DNA of 64,000 bases. Source: Propioniciclava sinopodophylli. Its GTDB lineage: Bacteria; Actinomycetota; Actinomycetes; Propionibacteriales; Propionibacteriaceae. The translations under genes and the position numbers were made by a program. The stretch lies in the NCBI RefSeq assembly GCF_004324755.1, contig NZ_SDMQ01000009.1, positions 1 to 64,000 on the forward strand, in the 5' to 3' direction. Positions 1 to 9,324 of this stretch are shown here, piece by piece (the stretch's first letter is position 1; each line of letters starts with the position of its first letter). The notes beneath the pieces were generated by a model. That model searched no databases. It saw only the letters and a list, made by a program, of their open reading frames with translations, and was not told the origin of the DNA.

Positions 1-124
1 GCGCAACCAAGGACCCCCAGTGGAGAAGCCGGACAGACCGGCAGGACCACCACGCCCACACCCGAAACGCCGTCAACAACGACGCGAACCATCCCCAAGA
101 ATCACAGTCGGTGGATCAGGGCTG

Positions 125-949
125 ATGCGTAGCACCAACCCTGTCTTCACGCGCAGCGAGCAGTTCTCGCACGCTTCCCCCGCACCGCAGTACGACCAGC
201 AGCAGTACGGGCGGCAGTACGGTGCGCCGCAGTACTCCCAGCCCGGCGCACCCGCGCCGTATCAGACCCAGCCCGGTCCCCACGGCGTCATGACGATCGA
301 CGACGTCATCACGAAGACCGCCATCACCATGGGCGCTCTCATCGTGGCGGCGGCGCTGACGTTCCTCTTCCTGCCGCCGCAGCTCATGCTGCCGGCCCTG
401 ATCGGCTCCGGCATCGTCGGCTTTGTGACGGTGATGCTGGTGGCGTTCCGTCGCACCATCAGCCCGGCCATGGTGCTCGTGTACGCGGCCATCGAGGGCG
501 TGTTCATCGGCGCGTTCAGCCTGATGTTCGAGCTCTTGTACCCCGGCATCGTGGTGCAGGCCGTCGTCGGCACGTTCATCGCCGCCGGCGCAACGCTGGC
601 CGCCTACAAGTTCCTCCGGATCAAGGTCACCAGCCGCTTCCGCAAGATCGTCACCATCGCGACCTTCGCCCTCGCCGGCACCCTGCTGGTGAACTTCGTC
701 CTCGCGCTGTTCGGCACCAACCTCGGCCTGCGCTCCTTCGAGTTCACGCCGCTGGCCGGCATCATCTCGGCCATCGCGGTCGTCCTGGCCGTGGCCAGCC
801 TCATCATGGACTTCGACTTCGTCGAGCAGGGCATCCGCAACCGCCTGCCTGCCACCGAGTCGTGGCGCGCGGCCTTCGGCTTGACCGTCACCATGGTGTG
901 GCTCTACACCGAGATCCTGCGCATCCTGAGCTACTTCCGCTCGAACTGA
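125..949 (+). CDS. Bax inhibitor-1/YccA family membrane protein
   Basis: Integral membrane protein of 274 residues. A polar N-terminus rich in Gln, Tyr and Pro (about residues 15-50) is followed by about seven hydrophobic segments from residue 55 to the end, including the family-typical ones around FRRTISPAMVLVYAAIEGVFIGAFS. The family (UPF0005/YccA, eukaryotic BI-1) is linked to membrane protein turnover and ion leak; the bacterial substrate is unknown. The reading frame is open upstream to position 20, but the ATG at 125 is chosen because an AGGG element precedes it and the upstream translation is low-complexity. A strong hairpin terminator follows. No operon partner on this strand. Family assignment is firm, role is not. 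Confidence 0.85.
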   Translation: MRSTNPVFTRSEQFSHASPAPQYDQQQYGRQYGAPQYSQPGAPAPYQTQPGPHGVMTIDDVITKTAITMGALIVAAALTFLFLPPQLMLPALIGSGIVGFVTVMLVAFRRTISPAMVLVYAAIEGVFIGAFSLMFELLYPGIVVQAVVGTFIAAGATLAAYKFLRIKVTSRFRKIVTIATFALAGTLLVNFVLALFGTNLGLRSFEFTPLAGIISAIAVVLAVASLIMDFDFVEQGIRNRLPATESWRAAFGLTVTMVWLYTEILRILSYFRSN

Positions 950-961
950 CGCACGAGTCGA

Positions 962-995
962 AACGCCCCCGTCCGGATCATCCGGGCGGGGCGTT
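962..995 (+). terminator. Rho-independent-type hairpin
   Basis: Inverted repeat AACGCCCC (962-969) with GGGGCGTT (988-995), extended inward by GTCCGGAT/ATCCGGGC-type pairing. It starts 12 nt after the Bax inhibitor stop codon. Confidence 0.7.
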
Positions 996-1015
996 CGTCG
1001 TTCGGACGCCGAAGA

Positions 1016-1094
1016 CAAGCCCTCGGCGGGTGGGAGGCAAGCCCTCGGCGGGTGGGAGGCAAGCCCTCGACGGGTGGGAGGCAAGCCCTCGGCG
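1016..1094 (+). repeat. 22-bp-period tandem repeat array A1 (4 units)
   Basis: Four copies of the core AAGCCCTCGGCGG (third has one change, fourth is truncated), starting at 1016, 1038, 1060 and 1082, so the period is exactly 22 bp. The linker is GTGGGAGGC. The last linker copy (GTGGGAGG, 1074-1081) pairs with CCTCCCAC at 1097-1104, giving an 8-bp hairpin that could end transcription of the Nudix gene on the other strand. The array lies between convergent genes. Confidence 0.9.
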
Positions 1095-1119
1095 TACCTC
1101 CCACTTCGTCGCGGCGGGG

Positions 1120-1833
1120 TCAGGCGGTGCGGCGCCGGCTGAAGGTGCGCAGGACGTCGTGGCTGTGCTTGCCCAGCAGCGCGCGCGAGCCGTTGATCCA
1201 GGCCACGTCGCGGATGCGGTCGGCCGAGACCCACTGGCTGGCGGCCGTGGTGCCGCCGACGTCGTGGACGACCGGGTCCCGCGGTTGGTCGCAGCGGGCG
1301 GCGTAGATGAGCCGGACGGCGTGGAAGTCCTCGACGACGCCGGAGGGCGAGTGGCCGATCCAGTGGTCGGACTGCACGTCGAGGAACTGCGTGATCTCGA
1401 TCTCCTGGCCGGTCTCCTCGAACACCTCGCGCTGGACGGTGGAGGCCGGGTTCTCGCCCGGGTCGATGCCGCCGCCGGGCAGTCCCCACATGCCGGGGAC
1501 TGCCGTGCGGTCGGAGAACTCGGTCGCCAGCACCCCGCGCTCGGAGACAACCAGCGCGTACGCGGCCAGCCGCTGGCGCACGACGGGGCGCCCGACCATT
1601 TCGCCGGGGCGCAGGGTGGTGCGGACCCGCTGCGGGCCGCGCGGCGTCACGGGACGGCGGTGCGGGAGGACTTGGAGCGTGACCGTGAGGTCCTCGACGG
1701 TGCCGGCGGCGGACAGGGGCCGCAGGACGCGGTAGCCGCTCTCCCACGCCACCTGGTACGGGTCCTCGCCGTGGCCGAGCGTGAAGGAGAGCACGGGCGT
1801 CCCGCCCGGCAGCTCAACCCCCAAGATCTCCAC
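1120..1833 (-). CDS. Nudix hydrolase with N-terminal extension
   Basis: 237 residues. The C-terminal half is a Nudix domain: the Nudix box at about residues 120-143 has the GG-I-D-P-G-E and RE-V-F-EE-T-G elements that coordinate Mg2+ for hydrolysis of nucleoside diphosphates linked to another group. The first 85 residues form a separate small domain I cannot name. The GTG at 1833 is chosen because it gives the shortest product that keeps this domain; the open frame runs much further upstream, antisense to the peptidase gene. It is divergent from the metallopeptidase gene. Substrate cannot be predicted. Confidence 0.8.
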   Translation of the reverse strand: MEILGVELPGGTPVLSFTLGHGEDPYQVAWESGYRVLRPLSAAGTVEDLTVTLQVLPHRRPVTPRGPQRVRTTLRPGEMVGRPVVRQRLAAYALVVSERGVLATEFSDRTAVPGMWGLPGGGIDPGENPASTVQREVFEETGQEIEITQFLDVQSDHWIGHSPSGVVEDFHAVRLIYAARCDQPRDPVVHDVGGTTAASQWVSADRIRDVAWINGSRALLGKHSHDVLRTFSRRRTA

Positions 1834-1968
1834 CCGCCCATCTTGGCCTCCCCACCAAAATGAGCCAAGCCGCCTCTCCGGTGAACCCCGGGGTCGGCCA
1901 CCATGTGCGGCCCGCCCCCGTCCAGCTATGCTCAACGCAGTTCCGGCCAGCGACGATGGAGGCGCGAC

Positions 1969-2835
1969 GTGCAGTACAACCCGGGGGCCCAGCTCGATCC
2001 GTCCCAGATGGGGGGAGGCGGCAGGGGCCGTGGCGGCAGCATCGCCGTCGGTGGCGGCGCCAGCATCATCCTCGTCATCCTCGCCCTGCTGTTCGGGTTC
2101 GACCCGGGCGCCATCCTCGGTGGCGGCGTAGCCGCCCCCCAGCAGGACGCGGGCACCAACCAGTACGCGCACTGCCAGACCGGCGCCGACATCGAGAAGG
2201 ACCCGGAGTGCCGTTTCGTGGCCTACACGAACTCGATCCAGGAGTACTGGCAGCAGGCGCTGCCCGGCTACCAGCAGACGAAGACCAACATCTTCAGCGG
2301 CTCGGTCAGCACCGCCTGTGGCCAGGCGACCTCCGACGTCGGCCCGTTCTACTGCCCGGCCGACCAGGGCATCTACTTCGACACCGCCTTCTTCCAGCAG
2401 ATGCTGCCGCAGCTCGGCGCCGACGGCGGCGACGCCGCCGAGGCGTACGTCATCGCCCACGAGTACGGCCACCACATCTCGAACTTGACCGGCATCATGG
2501 AGCAGGTCCAGCGCCAGGGCCAGACCGCCGGCCCCAACTCGCCGGCCGTCCGCCTCGAGCTCCAGGCCGACTGCTACGCCGGCGTCTGGCTGCGCTACGC
2601 CGCCGGTGACGCCGACAACATCATCAGCGAGGTCACCCAGGACGACCTGGACCGCGCGGTGAACGCCGCCGAGGTCGTCGGTGACGACCACATCCAACGC
2701 ATGCAGGCGGGCCGCATCAACCCCGACCAGTGGACACACGGCTCCTCGCAGATGCGCAAGGAGTGGCTCGCCAGGGGCTTCAACTCCGGCGACCCGAACC
2801 AGTGCAACACGTTCGCGGCGGGCTCCTTGGCCTGA
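1969..2835 (+). CDS. KPN_02809/YpfJ-type neutral zinc metallopeptidase
   Basis: 288 residues. The N-terminus begins VQYNPGAQLDPSQ, typical of this family, then a Gly-rich stretch and one membrane span (about residues 33-45). The periplasmic-side domain carries HEYGH (164-168), the HExxH zinc site, and a downstream ELQADCYAGVW segment supplying the third ligand and family signature. The start GTG at 1969 has GGAGG six nucleotides upstream. A TATGCT hexamer at 1927-1932 may be the -10 element. Likely a membrane-anchored, outward-facing protease; substrates are unknown. Confidence 0.88.
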   Translation: MQYNPGAQLDPSQMGGGGRGRGGSIAVGGGASIILVILALLFGFDPGAILGGGVAAPQQDAGTNQYAHCQTGADIEKDPECRFVAYTNSIQEYWQQALPGYQQTKTNIFSGSVSTACGQATSDVGPFYCPADQGIYFDTAFFQQMLPQLGADGGDAAEAYVIAHEYGHHISNLTGIMEQVQRQGQTAGPNSPAVRLELQADCYAGVWLRYAAGDADNIISEVTQDDLDRAVNAAEVVGDDHIQRMQAGRINPDQWTHGSSQMRKEWLARGFNSGDPNQCNTFAAGSLA

Positions 2836-2875
2836 CCTTCCCGGACACCGGACGCGGCGGCCGCGTCGTCGAGGC

Positions 2876-3838
2876 TCACTCGACGGCGCGGCCGTCGAGG
2901 TCCGTGGTGAAGGTCTCGTCGCCGATGGTGAAGTACATGCGCGGGACGCCGAGTGCGGCCCGGTCGTCGACGATGCAGCTCCACGTCCGGTCGAGCGAGA
3001 AGTCGCCGGACTCCTTGAGCCGCTCCAGCACGCCCCACACGGCGTCCGGGTCGACCAGCGACGCGTCGAACGGGCGAAGGGCTGTTCCCTCGGTGCGGGC
3101 GGTCACGATCACGGGCGTCCGCGCGGTGCGCTGCCGCCGCTGGGACGTCCCGTCCGGGCCCTGCAGGCCGTCGAGGTGGACGCCGATCGCCGACCCGAAG
3201 CCGATGGCCGTGGCGACCCGGCGGTCACCCACGGCGTCCGCGTAGCCCTGCCGCAGGCCCCACGCGCTGGTGAAGTCGAGGGTGGGCAGCAGGGTGCCGT
3301 CCGGCTTGAAGAAGACGGGGCGGGACTCGGGCACCGTCGAGACCGACATCGACACCAGGCCGGCGGAGTAGTCGACGATCTGCAGCGACTGGCCGCGTCG
3401 CGAACCCGAGACGGCCTCGGCGGACCGGAACAGGGCGCCCACGTCGCCCAGCTCGAAGTCGTCGGGGTCGAACATGCGCTGCGCCACGTAGGTGATGTCG
3501 GAGGGGACCTGCTGCACCCGCTCGTCCCGCCACGCCCACGTCTGGGCCTGGCCGTCGCGCACGACCGTCACCGAGGCGTCCGACGCCGTCACCGTGACCA
3601 TGATCGCCTGCAGAGCGTTGGCGGCGTCCATGAGTTCGTCGACCAGCCGCTCCGCCTCGCCGGGGAGAGTCAGGTCGAGCGGGGCCGGGGCCGGCGTGGC
3701 GGACGCCGTGGGTGGCGGCGCGGCCGTCGGTGTGGCTGTGGCCGGCGGGACCGGAGCGGTCGGCGGGGGAGCCAGGGCGCAGCCCGCCGTGACCGTCGCC
3801 ACCAGCGCGAGGGCGGCGGCGCGGCTGGCGGTCTTCAC
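2876..3838 (-). CDS. Putative lipoprotein, unknown function
   Basis: 320 residues. It begins with a signal peptide ending in the lipobox TAGC, followed by a long Pro/Thr/Ala linker and a globular domain I do not recognise. The start GTG at 3838 lies 10 nt after the stop of the upstream S9 peptidase gene, so the two are probably cotranscribed. The open frame continues upstream into the peptidase gene, but the signal peptide fixes the start. Predicted to be anchored on the outer face of the membrane. Confidence 0.75.
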   Translation of the reverse strand: MKTASRAAALALVATVTAGCALAPPPTAPVPPATATPTAAPPPTASATPAPAPLDLTLPGEAERLVDELMDAANALQAIMVTVTASDASVTVVRDGQAQTWAWRDERVQQVPSDITYVAQRMFDPDDFELGDVGALFRSAEAVSGSRRGQSLQIVDYSAGLVSMSVSTVPESRPVFFKPDGTLLPTLDFTSAWGLRQGYADAVGDRRVATAIGFGSAIGVHLDGLQGPDGTSQRRQRTARTPVIVTARTEGTALRPFDASLVDPDAVWGVLERLKESGDFSLDRTWSCIVDDRAALGVPRMYFTIGDETFTTDLDGRAVE

Positions 3839-3848
3839 CCTCGCGAGA

Positions 3849-5855
3849 CTACCCGGACCGCTCGTCGTCGCGCACGGGGAGGTGGCGGCCCCACCAGTCG
3901 AGGATGGCCTCGAAGCGCTGGCGCCGGTGCCACGGGGTTCCCGAGCGGGACAGCTCGTGGTTCTCACCGGGGAAGACGAGCAACTCGGTGTCCACGCCGG
4001 CGGCCTTGAGGGCCGTGTAATAGCGCAGCGCCTGGCCGAGCGGGCAGCGCAGGTCGAGTTCGGAGTGCACGACGAAGGTGGGCGTGGTGACCTGGTCCGC
4101 GAGCAGCGTCGGCGACTGGCGGTCCTGCTCGGCGCGGTCGGTGCCGTTGTAGGCGGGCATGAAGAACCAACCGATGTCGGACGCCCCGAGGAACGACGCC
4201 GGGTCGAGGAACCCGCGCTCGACGATGGCGCCGGCGAAGCGGTGGTCGTGGGCGATCGTCCACGCCGTCAGGTAGCCGCCGTAGCTGCCGCCCATGATGC
4301 CGACGCGGTCGGCGTCCAACCCCGCAACGGTCGTCGTTGCGTGGTCGAGGAAGGCGAGCACGTCGGCCATGTCGAGGTTGCCGAAGTCGTGCCGGATCGC
4401 GGCGCCGTGGGCCTGTCCGTAGGAGCCGGAGCCGCGCGGGTTGCAGTAGACGACCGCGTAGCCCGCCTCGGCATAGACCTGGAACTCGTCGAAGAAGTCG
4501 CCGGTGTAGTGCGCGTAGGGGCCGCCGTGGATGTTGAGCAGGACGGGGTGCGGGCCCTCGCCGTCGGGCAGCACGACCCAGCCGTGCACGGGCGTCCCGT
4601 CGGGGGAGGTCGCGGTGAGCTCGGTCGGCGTCCGGACGGTGGTGGCCTCGCGGAGCTTCGCGCCGAAGTCGGTCAGCGCGGTCATCGTGCCGTCGCGCAG
4701 GACCGCCAGCTCGCCGGGGGAGTCGACGGTGACCACCGTGGCGACCACGCCGCCGTCGGGCAGTGCGGCGACGGCGTCCGCGGTGGGCTGGCCGGAGTGC
4801 AGGGTGTCTACGGTGCCGTCCGCGACGACGCGGAGCACCTCGGCCGAACCGCGGTGGTTTCGGACGGCCAGGACGGCGTCCGTGCCGCTGGGCACCAAAC
4901 GGTGCGTGAGTTCGATGGTCTCGTTGTCGGTGAGTCGGACGGGGGCGCCGCCGTCGCGCCCCACCACGAACAAGGCGGCGTTGGTCGCGACGAAGCTGCG
5001 GCCGTCCTCGCCGAGGTCGGAGCCGAGCAGGAACAGCCAGCCGTCGCCGACCGGGCAGGCGGTGGAGAAGGAGAGGCGGGGGTCGGCGGCGACCGGAGTC
5101 ACCTGGCCGGACTCAAGGCACACGCGGTGGATCGCCGTGCGGAGGTGCTCGTCAGCGTCCTCGCCGGAGGGGGCGGTGACGAGGACGGCGTCGCCGTGGG
5201 GGGTGAAGACCGGCTCGCCCACGTCGTGGGGGCCGTCGGTGAGCTGGCGTGCCGCCGGCACGTTCCAGGCCGGGGCGTCGGGGTCGGCGTCGCGGCCCGC
5301 CCGGCCGATCGGCTTGACCGAAGGCTCGGCGTGCGGGTCGGGGGCGTCGACGACGAACAGCTGGGCGGGGCGGTCGGTGGACCAGCCCAGGCCGTTGGAC
5401 TGGATCTTGTAGCCGGTGAAGTGGCGGGGGTCCTCCTGGGCGGCGTCGACGCCCTCCAGGGTGCCGTAGCGGCCGTCGGCGGGGACGCGGGACGTGAACG
5501 CCAGGCGCGTCGAATCCGGCGACCAGCAGAACGCGCCGACGCCCGTCTTCTGGTCGGTGACCTGGGCCGCCTCGCCGCCGCTGGCGGGGGCGACATGGAG
5601 CTGCGCTCGCCCACCCGGCTCGCGGCGGAGGAATGCCACCAGGCGCCCGTCGGGGCTGATGCGGGGGCTGGAGTCGGCGAAGCCGCGGGTCTGGCGGACG
5701 GGCCGCCCACCGTCGAGCGGCACGCGCCACAGCTGACCGACGTAGCTGTCCGCCTCGAAGGAGGGGCGCGACGTGGCGACGAGGGCGAAGGAGCCGTCAG
5801 GGGCGACGGTGGGCGCGCCGACCGTGGTCAGCAGCGGCAGGTGTTCCGGGCGCAT
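3849..5855 (-). CDS. S9 family prolyl oligopeptidase-type serine peptidase
   Basis: 668 residues. An N-terminal TolB/WD40-like beta-propeller (about residues 10-390) gates a C-terminal alpha/beta-hydrolase domain with the nucleophile Ser524 in GGSYGGY, Asp601 in SELDLRC and His633 in GENHE. This is the acylaminoacyl-peptidase/dipeptidyl-peptidase arrangement, which cleaves short peptides; no signal peptide is seen, so it is cytoplasmic. A TAGGGT box (5862-5867, reverse strand) six nucleotides before the ATG suggests a leaderless mRNA. First gene of a pair with the lipoprotein. Confidence 0.9.
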   Translation of the reverse strand: MRPEHLPLLTTVGAPTVAPDGSFALVATSRPSFEADSYVGQLWRVPLDGGRPVRQTRGFADSSPRISPDGRLVAFLRREPGGRAQLHVAPASGGEAAQVTDQKTGVGAFCWSPDSTRLAFTSRVPADGRYGTLEGVDAAQEDPRHFTGYKIQSNGLGWSTDRPAQLFVVDAPDPHAEPSVKPIGRAGRDADPDAPAWNVPAARQLTDGPHDVGEPVFTPHGDAVLVTAPSGEDADEHLRTAIHRVCLESGQVTPVAADPRLSFSTACPVGDGWLFLLGSDLGEDGRSFVATNAALFVVGRDGGAPVRLTDNETIELTHRLVPSGTDAVLAVRNHRGSAEVLRVVADGTVDTLHSGQPTADAVAALPDGGVVATVVTVDSPGELAVLRDGTMTALTDFGAKLREATTVRTPTELTATSPDGTPVHGWVVLPDGEGPHPVLLNIHGGPYAHYTGDFFDEFQVYAEAGYAVVYCNPRGSGSYGQAHGAAIRHDFGNLDMADVLAFLDHATTTVAGLDADRVGIMGGSYGGYLTAWTIAHDHRFAGAIVERGFLDPASFLGASDIGWFFMPAYNGTDRAEQDRQSPTLLADQVTTPTFVVHSELDLRCPLGQALRYYTALKAAGVDTELLVFPGENHELSRSGTPWHRRQRFEAILDWWGRHLPVRDDERSG

Positions 5856-5861
5856 GTCCAG

Positions 5862-5867
5862 ACCCTA
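5862..5867 (-). promoter_or_regulatory. -10 box for leaderless S9 peptidase mRNA
   Basis: TAGGGT on the reverse strand, six nucleotides before the ATG at 5855. Confidence 0.5.
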
Positions 5868-5898
5868 GCGCCCGCCGAGAGTCCGGCCCGCGCGCGGG

Positions 5899-6951
5899 TC
5901 AGCGCACCAGGAGCGCGGTGATCTCCTCTGCGACGCGGCCGGGGACAGACAGTGGAATGCCGTGGTCCTCGCCCTCGAGGGCGACCTCCTTCACCTCGCC
6001 GCCGGCGGCCCGGTAGGCGTCCAGCACCGCACGGGTCTGCTGCACCATCGGCTGCGGCGGGAGCACATCGGCGCCCGGCCAGCCCGGCACGGCGCCCAAC
6101 TGGCCCAGCGTCGCGAGGTCGAACAGGGAGCCGTCGGCGACGACCTTGTCCTCGCCGCCGTGGATCCAGGTGACGGCGGGCTTGCGCGGGAGGTCGACGA
6201 TGCCGGACGCGTCGTAGTACTTGGGGCTCATGGTGTTCAGGACGCCCCGGTCACCGGTCGCCAGGCCCGGCCAGGTCTCCGACGGCACCGCGGTGCCGGG
6301 GTAGAAGTCGTCGCCCGTGCGGGTCTTGACCATCTCGCCGGTCAGGAAGTCCTCGTCGATGTTGGCGGCGTTGGCGCCGCCGCCGTAGAACGTCCGCATG
6401 ATCACGCGCGGGCTGGTCTGAGGGTCGGCGTCCGTGGTGTCGCCGGCCGCCAGGCGCCGCACGAACGCCGGGTTGGCGCCCGCCGCACCGCAGGCCGCGG
6501 CGTCCGGGGTGGCGTGCTCGCCGCTCGCACCCTTGGTGCCGCCGAAGCCGTAGGGCGACAGCGGCGCGATGAGGGTGACCGAGGCGAGGTCGGCCGGGTG
6601 CTCGAGCATCAGCTGCTGCAGGACGCCCGCGCCCATCGACCAGCCGGCCGCGTTGACCTTCCGCCGGCCAGCCAGGCCGAGGGTCTCCAGCAGCGCGTGG
6701 ACGTCGTCGACCATGTCGCCCAGGCCGCGCGTGGCATCGATGGGCTCGGCGTCGGTGTCGCCGTAGCCGCGCAGGTCGGGCGCGATGACACGGACGTCCT
6801 CGCCCAGGGCGTCCGCCACGTACTTCCAGAAGCCGCCGCTGGACAGGTTGCCGTGCACCAGCAGCAGCGGGACGCCGTCGTCGGGGCCGGAGGTCCACAC
6901 GTTCTGGGTCAGGCGGCTGGTCTCGATGCGCTGAGGCGCGAACTCGGTCAT
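5899..6951 (-). CDS. Alpha/beta hydrolase
   Basis: 350 residues. It has the alpha/beta-hydrolase oxyanion region HGNLSSGGFW (33-42), nucleophile Ser105 in GWSMG, an Asp in HGGEDKVV and the catalytic His in EDHGIPLS near the C-terminus. A cap of roughly 100 residues is inserted after the nucleophile strand. The ATG at 6951 is preceded by GAGGAG at good spacing. Cytoplasmic ester or epoxide hydrolase; substrate cannot be named. It is divergent from the symporter gene. Confidence 0.82.
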   Translation of the reverse strand: MTEFAPQRIETSRLTQNVWTSGPDDGVPLLLVHGNLSSGGFWKYVADALGEDVRVIAPDLRGYGDTDAEPIDATRGLGDMVDDVHALLETLGLAGRRKVNAAGWSMGAGVLQQLMLEHPADLASVTLIAPLSPYGFGGTKGASGEHATPDAAACGAAGANPAFVRRLAAGDTTDADPQTSPRVIMRTFYGGGANAANIDEDFLTGEMVKTRTGDDFYPGTAVPSETWPGLATGDRGVLNTMSPKYYDASGIVDLPRKPAVTWIHGGEDKVVADGSLFDLATLGQLGAVPGWPGADVLPPQPMVQQTRAVLDAYRAAGGEVKEVALEGEDHGIPLSVPGRVAEEITALLVR

Positions 6952-7051
6952 GGGGCTCCTCGGATGGTCGGGTCGAGCCAATCCTGATGGGTGATTCAGG
7001 TTTCTGTAAAGGGCGGTCCCCGCCCTCCGCGTCCCGACCCCCCACAGGCAC

Positions 7052-7057
7052 TAGGTT
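7052..7057 (+). promoter_or_regulatory. -10 box for leaderless symporter mRNA
   Basis: TAGGTT, seven nucleotides before the ATG at 7065; no Shine-Dalgarno sequence is present. Confidence 0.5.
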
Positions 7058-7064
7058 GACGGCC

Positions 7065-8426
7065 ATGGACGCCACGACCGCGCGCAGGAACCGGTGGAGC
7101 TTCGCCGTCGGGACGGTGGGCCGCGACATGGTCTACTCGATGATGGCGCTGTTCCTCATCGTGTACCTCACTGAGGTGCTCGACCTGGACGACGCGACGC
7201 TGTGGTGGGTCAACGGCATCCTGCTCGCCGCGCGCATCTTCGACGCGTTCACCGACATCGTCATGGGCGGCATCATCGACAACACCCGGACGCGGTGGGG
7301 CCAGTTCAAGCCGTGGATCGTCGCCGGGATGATGTCGGTGGCCCTCATCACGATCCTGCTGTTCACCGACCTCGGCCTGCGCGGGCCGGGCTACGTGGCG
7401 CTGTTCGCCGTCGTGTACATCGCGTGGGGCCTGGCGTGGACCATGAACGACATCGGCTACTGGTCGATGCTGCCGGCCCTCACCTTCGACCAGCGCGAAC
7501 GCGAACGGCTCGGCGCGCTGGCCAAGGTCTTCGCCACGATCGGGCTCTTCACGATCGTGGTGGCGATCATCCCCGTCACGGGGATGCTCGGCGGGGACGC
7601 CCGCGCCTGGCAGCTGTTCACCATCGGCGCCGCGGCGATCATGGTCCTGGGGCAGCTGGTGACGCTCGTGGGCGTCCGCGAGCCGCAACGGACGGGGGCG
7701 GTCGAGCACACCACGGTGCGCGACGTGGCCCGGGCGATCGGGCTCAACGATCAGCTCCTGTGGACGGCCCTGGCCATGGTGCTGTTCCTCGTGGGCTACA
7801 ACACCACGACCTCGTTCGGGGTCTACTTCTTCAAGTACGCCTACCGCGACGAGAACATGTTCTCGCCCTTCGCGGCGATCCTCGGGGTGGCGCAGCTGCT
7901 GGGGTTCGCACTGTTCCCGCTGCTGCGCAAGCGGTTCAGCCGCAAGCGCCTGTTCTCGATCGCGATGGGCCTGGTCGGGCTCGGCTACCTCGTGTTCTTC
8001 TTCTCGCCGATGGACATCGTCCCCATCGGCATCGCGGGACTGCTGCTGTTCGTCGGGGCGTCCTTCGTGATCGTGCTGATGACCGTGTTCCTCACCGACT
8101 GCATCGAGTACGGCCAGTGGAAGCTCGGACACCGCAACGGCGCCGTGACCTTCGCCCTGCAGCCGTTCATCAACAAGATCGGCGGCGCGGTCGGCACCGC
8201 GATCGTCGGTGCGACGCTGATCCTGACCGGCATCAACGCCGCCCGGACGCCCGACGACGTCACCGAGGCCGGTCTGCTCGGCATGCGTCTGATGATGATG
8301 GGCTTCCCGATGGTGCTGATGCTCGCGAGCTACCTCATCTACCTGCGCTTCTACCGCATCGACGAGGCGTTCCACGCCGAGATCGTGGCCGACCTTCGCG
8401 CACGGGGGCAGCTGGCGGACGCGTGA
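7065..8426 (+). CDS. GPH-family sugar:cation symporter (MelB-like MFS)
   Basis: 453 residues with about 12 membrane segments. Family features include the early DAFTDIVMGGIIDNTRTRWGQFKPW region (cation-binding Asp residues and the conserved loop of glycoside-pentoside-hexuronide transporters) and a late DCIEYGQWKLGHRNGAVTFALQ segment typical of MelB/YicJ proteins. It imports a glycoside with H+ or Na+; the sugar is not evident because no glycosidase is adjacent. The ATG at 7065 follows a TAGGTT box by seven nucleotides. Confidence 0.88.
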   Translation: MDATTARRNRWSFAVGTVGRDMVYSMMALFLIVYLTEVLDLDDATLWWVNGILLAARIFDAFTDIVMGGIIDNTRTRWGQFKPWIVAGMMSVALITILLFTDLGLRGPGYVALFAVVYIAWGLAWTMNDIGYWSMLPALTFDQRERERLGALAKVFATIGLFTIVVAIIPVTGMLGGDARAWQLFTIGAAAIMVLGQLVTLVGVREPQRTGAVEHTTVRDVARAIGLNDQLLWTALAMVLFLVGYNTTTSFGVYFFKYAYRDENMFSPFAAILGVAQLLGFALFPLLRKRFSRKRLFSIAMGLVGLGYLVFFFSPMDIVPIGIAGLLLFVGASFVIVLMTVFLTDCIEYGQWKLGHRNGAVTFALQPFINKIGGAVGTAIVGATLILTGINAARTPDDVTEAGLLGMRLMMMGFPMVLMLASYLIYLRFYRIDEAFHAEIVADLRARGQLADA

Positions 8427-8428
8427 GG

Positions 8429-8486
8429 CCGGGGCTGTCGGCGGACGATGCCGGGGCTGTCGGCGCGCAAACCCGGGGCTCTCGGC
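8429..8486 (+). repeat. 22-bp-period tandem repeat array B1 (3 units)
   Basis: Cores GGGGCTGTCGGC, GGGGCTGTCGGC and GGGGCTCTCGGC, with preceding CC, start at 8429, 8451 and 8473: period exactly 22 bp. The array fills the 70-bp gap between the convergent symporter and YwiC genes, where no hairpin terminator is visible. Confidence 0.9.
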
Positions 8487-8496
8487 GGAAGGGGGG

Positions 8497-9324
8497 TCAG
8501 GCCAGCGGCCAGAGGGCGAAGCAGAGGAGCAGCAGGGAGCTCATGCCGATCTCCAGGAAGCCGATGTGCTTGGGGGACCACGTGCGTCCGGGGATGTGCC
8601 AGGCCCGCAGCGTGGCGAGTAGGAAGAACGGCGTCCACCACCAGGGGACCAGGCCGTTCCCGGCCAAGGCCGCCGCGATGATCGCGCACACGCCGTGGTA
8701 GGCGATGGACGCCACGAGCCACGGCTTGGATCCGCGCTCGCGGATGTTCGTCTTGACGTACAGGACCGTCCCGAAGAAGTACGCGAACACCAGGCCGGTG
8801 AGCAGCCACGTGGGCAGGGTGCCGGGGCCCACGGCGTCCGCGACCCACGGGTGGCGGGCGATCGGGATCATCAGGGACGCCGCCGCGATGGTGAGCGCCC
8901 CGCCGATCGTGGCGCGCTCGTTGCGTTGGGCGGCCAGCCACAGCGCCGGCAGCAGCAGCGGGACGAACGCGGGCGCCCAGGCGGCGATCTGCCAGCCGCC
9001 CACGAGCAGCGTCAGGACGCCCGCTACGCCCGAGATCGCCCCGTAGGTGACCAGCGGCCCCACCCAGCCCTGCTTGCGCTGCCGGGGCGCCTTCAGCCAG
9101 CCGGACGCCGCGTGGAACGCGAAGTAGCCCACCATCCAGCACACGAACAGCGGCGCGAGGAACCAGCCGGAGCCGGACGCCCGGCCGGCGGCCAGGTCGG
9201 TGAGCCGCAGGGACACCCCCAGCAGGAACGGCAGGACGAGCATCGCCCAGGCGCCGTGCTGGTTGGGGATCCAGCCCGCATGGCGCTTCTTCTTCTTCGG
9301 GCGGGGGCGTACTGCGGCGGTCAC
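8497..9324 (-). CDS. YwiC-like integral membrane protein
   Basis: 275 residues. A basic start (PRPKKKKRHAGW) leads into PNQHGAWAMLVLPFLLG, the signature of the YwiC-like family, then eight to nine membrane segments. The family has no established biochemical role. The GTG at 9324 overlaps the stop of the upstream methyltransferase gene (GTGA), so the two are translationally coupled. Family call is firm. Confidence 0.82.
   Translation of the reverse strand: MTAAVRPRPKKKKRHAGWIPNQHGAWAMLVLPFLLGVSLRLTDLAAGRASGSGWFLAPLFVCWMVGYFAFHAASGWLKAPRQRKQGWVGPLVTYGAISGVAGVLTLLVGGWQIAAWAPAFVPLLLPALWLAAQRNERATIGGALTIAAASLMIPIARHPWVADAVGPGTLPTWLLTGLVFAYFFGTVLYVKTNIRERGSKPWLVASIAYHGVCAIIAAALAGNGLVPWWWTPFFLLATLRAWHIPGRTWSPKHIGFLEIGMSSLLLLCFALWPLA

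Noticed and set aside
116-1747. Long reverse-strand open frame of 543 codons and many similar long frames
   Set aside because: High GC keeps antisense frames open. These overlap recognised genes (Bax inhibitor, Nudix) and have arginine/proline-rich, family-less translations.
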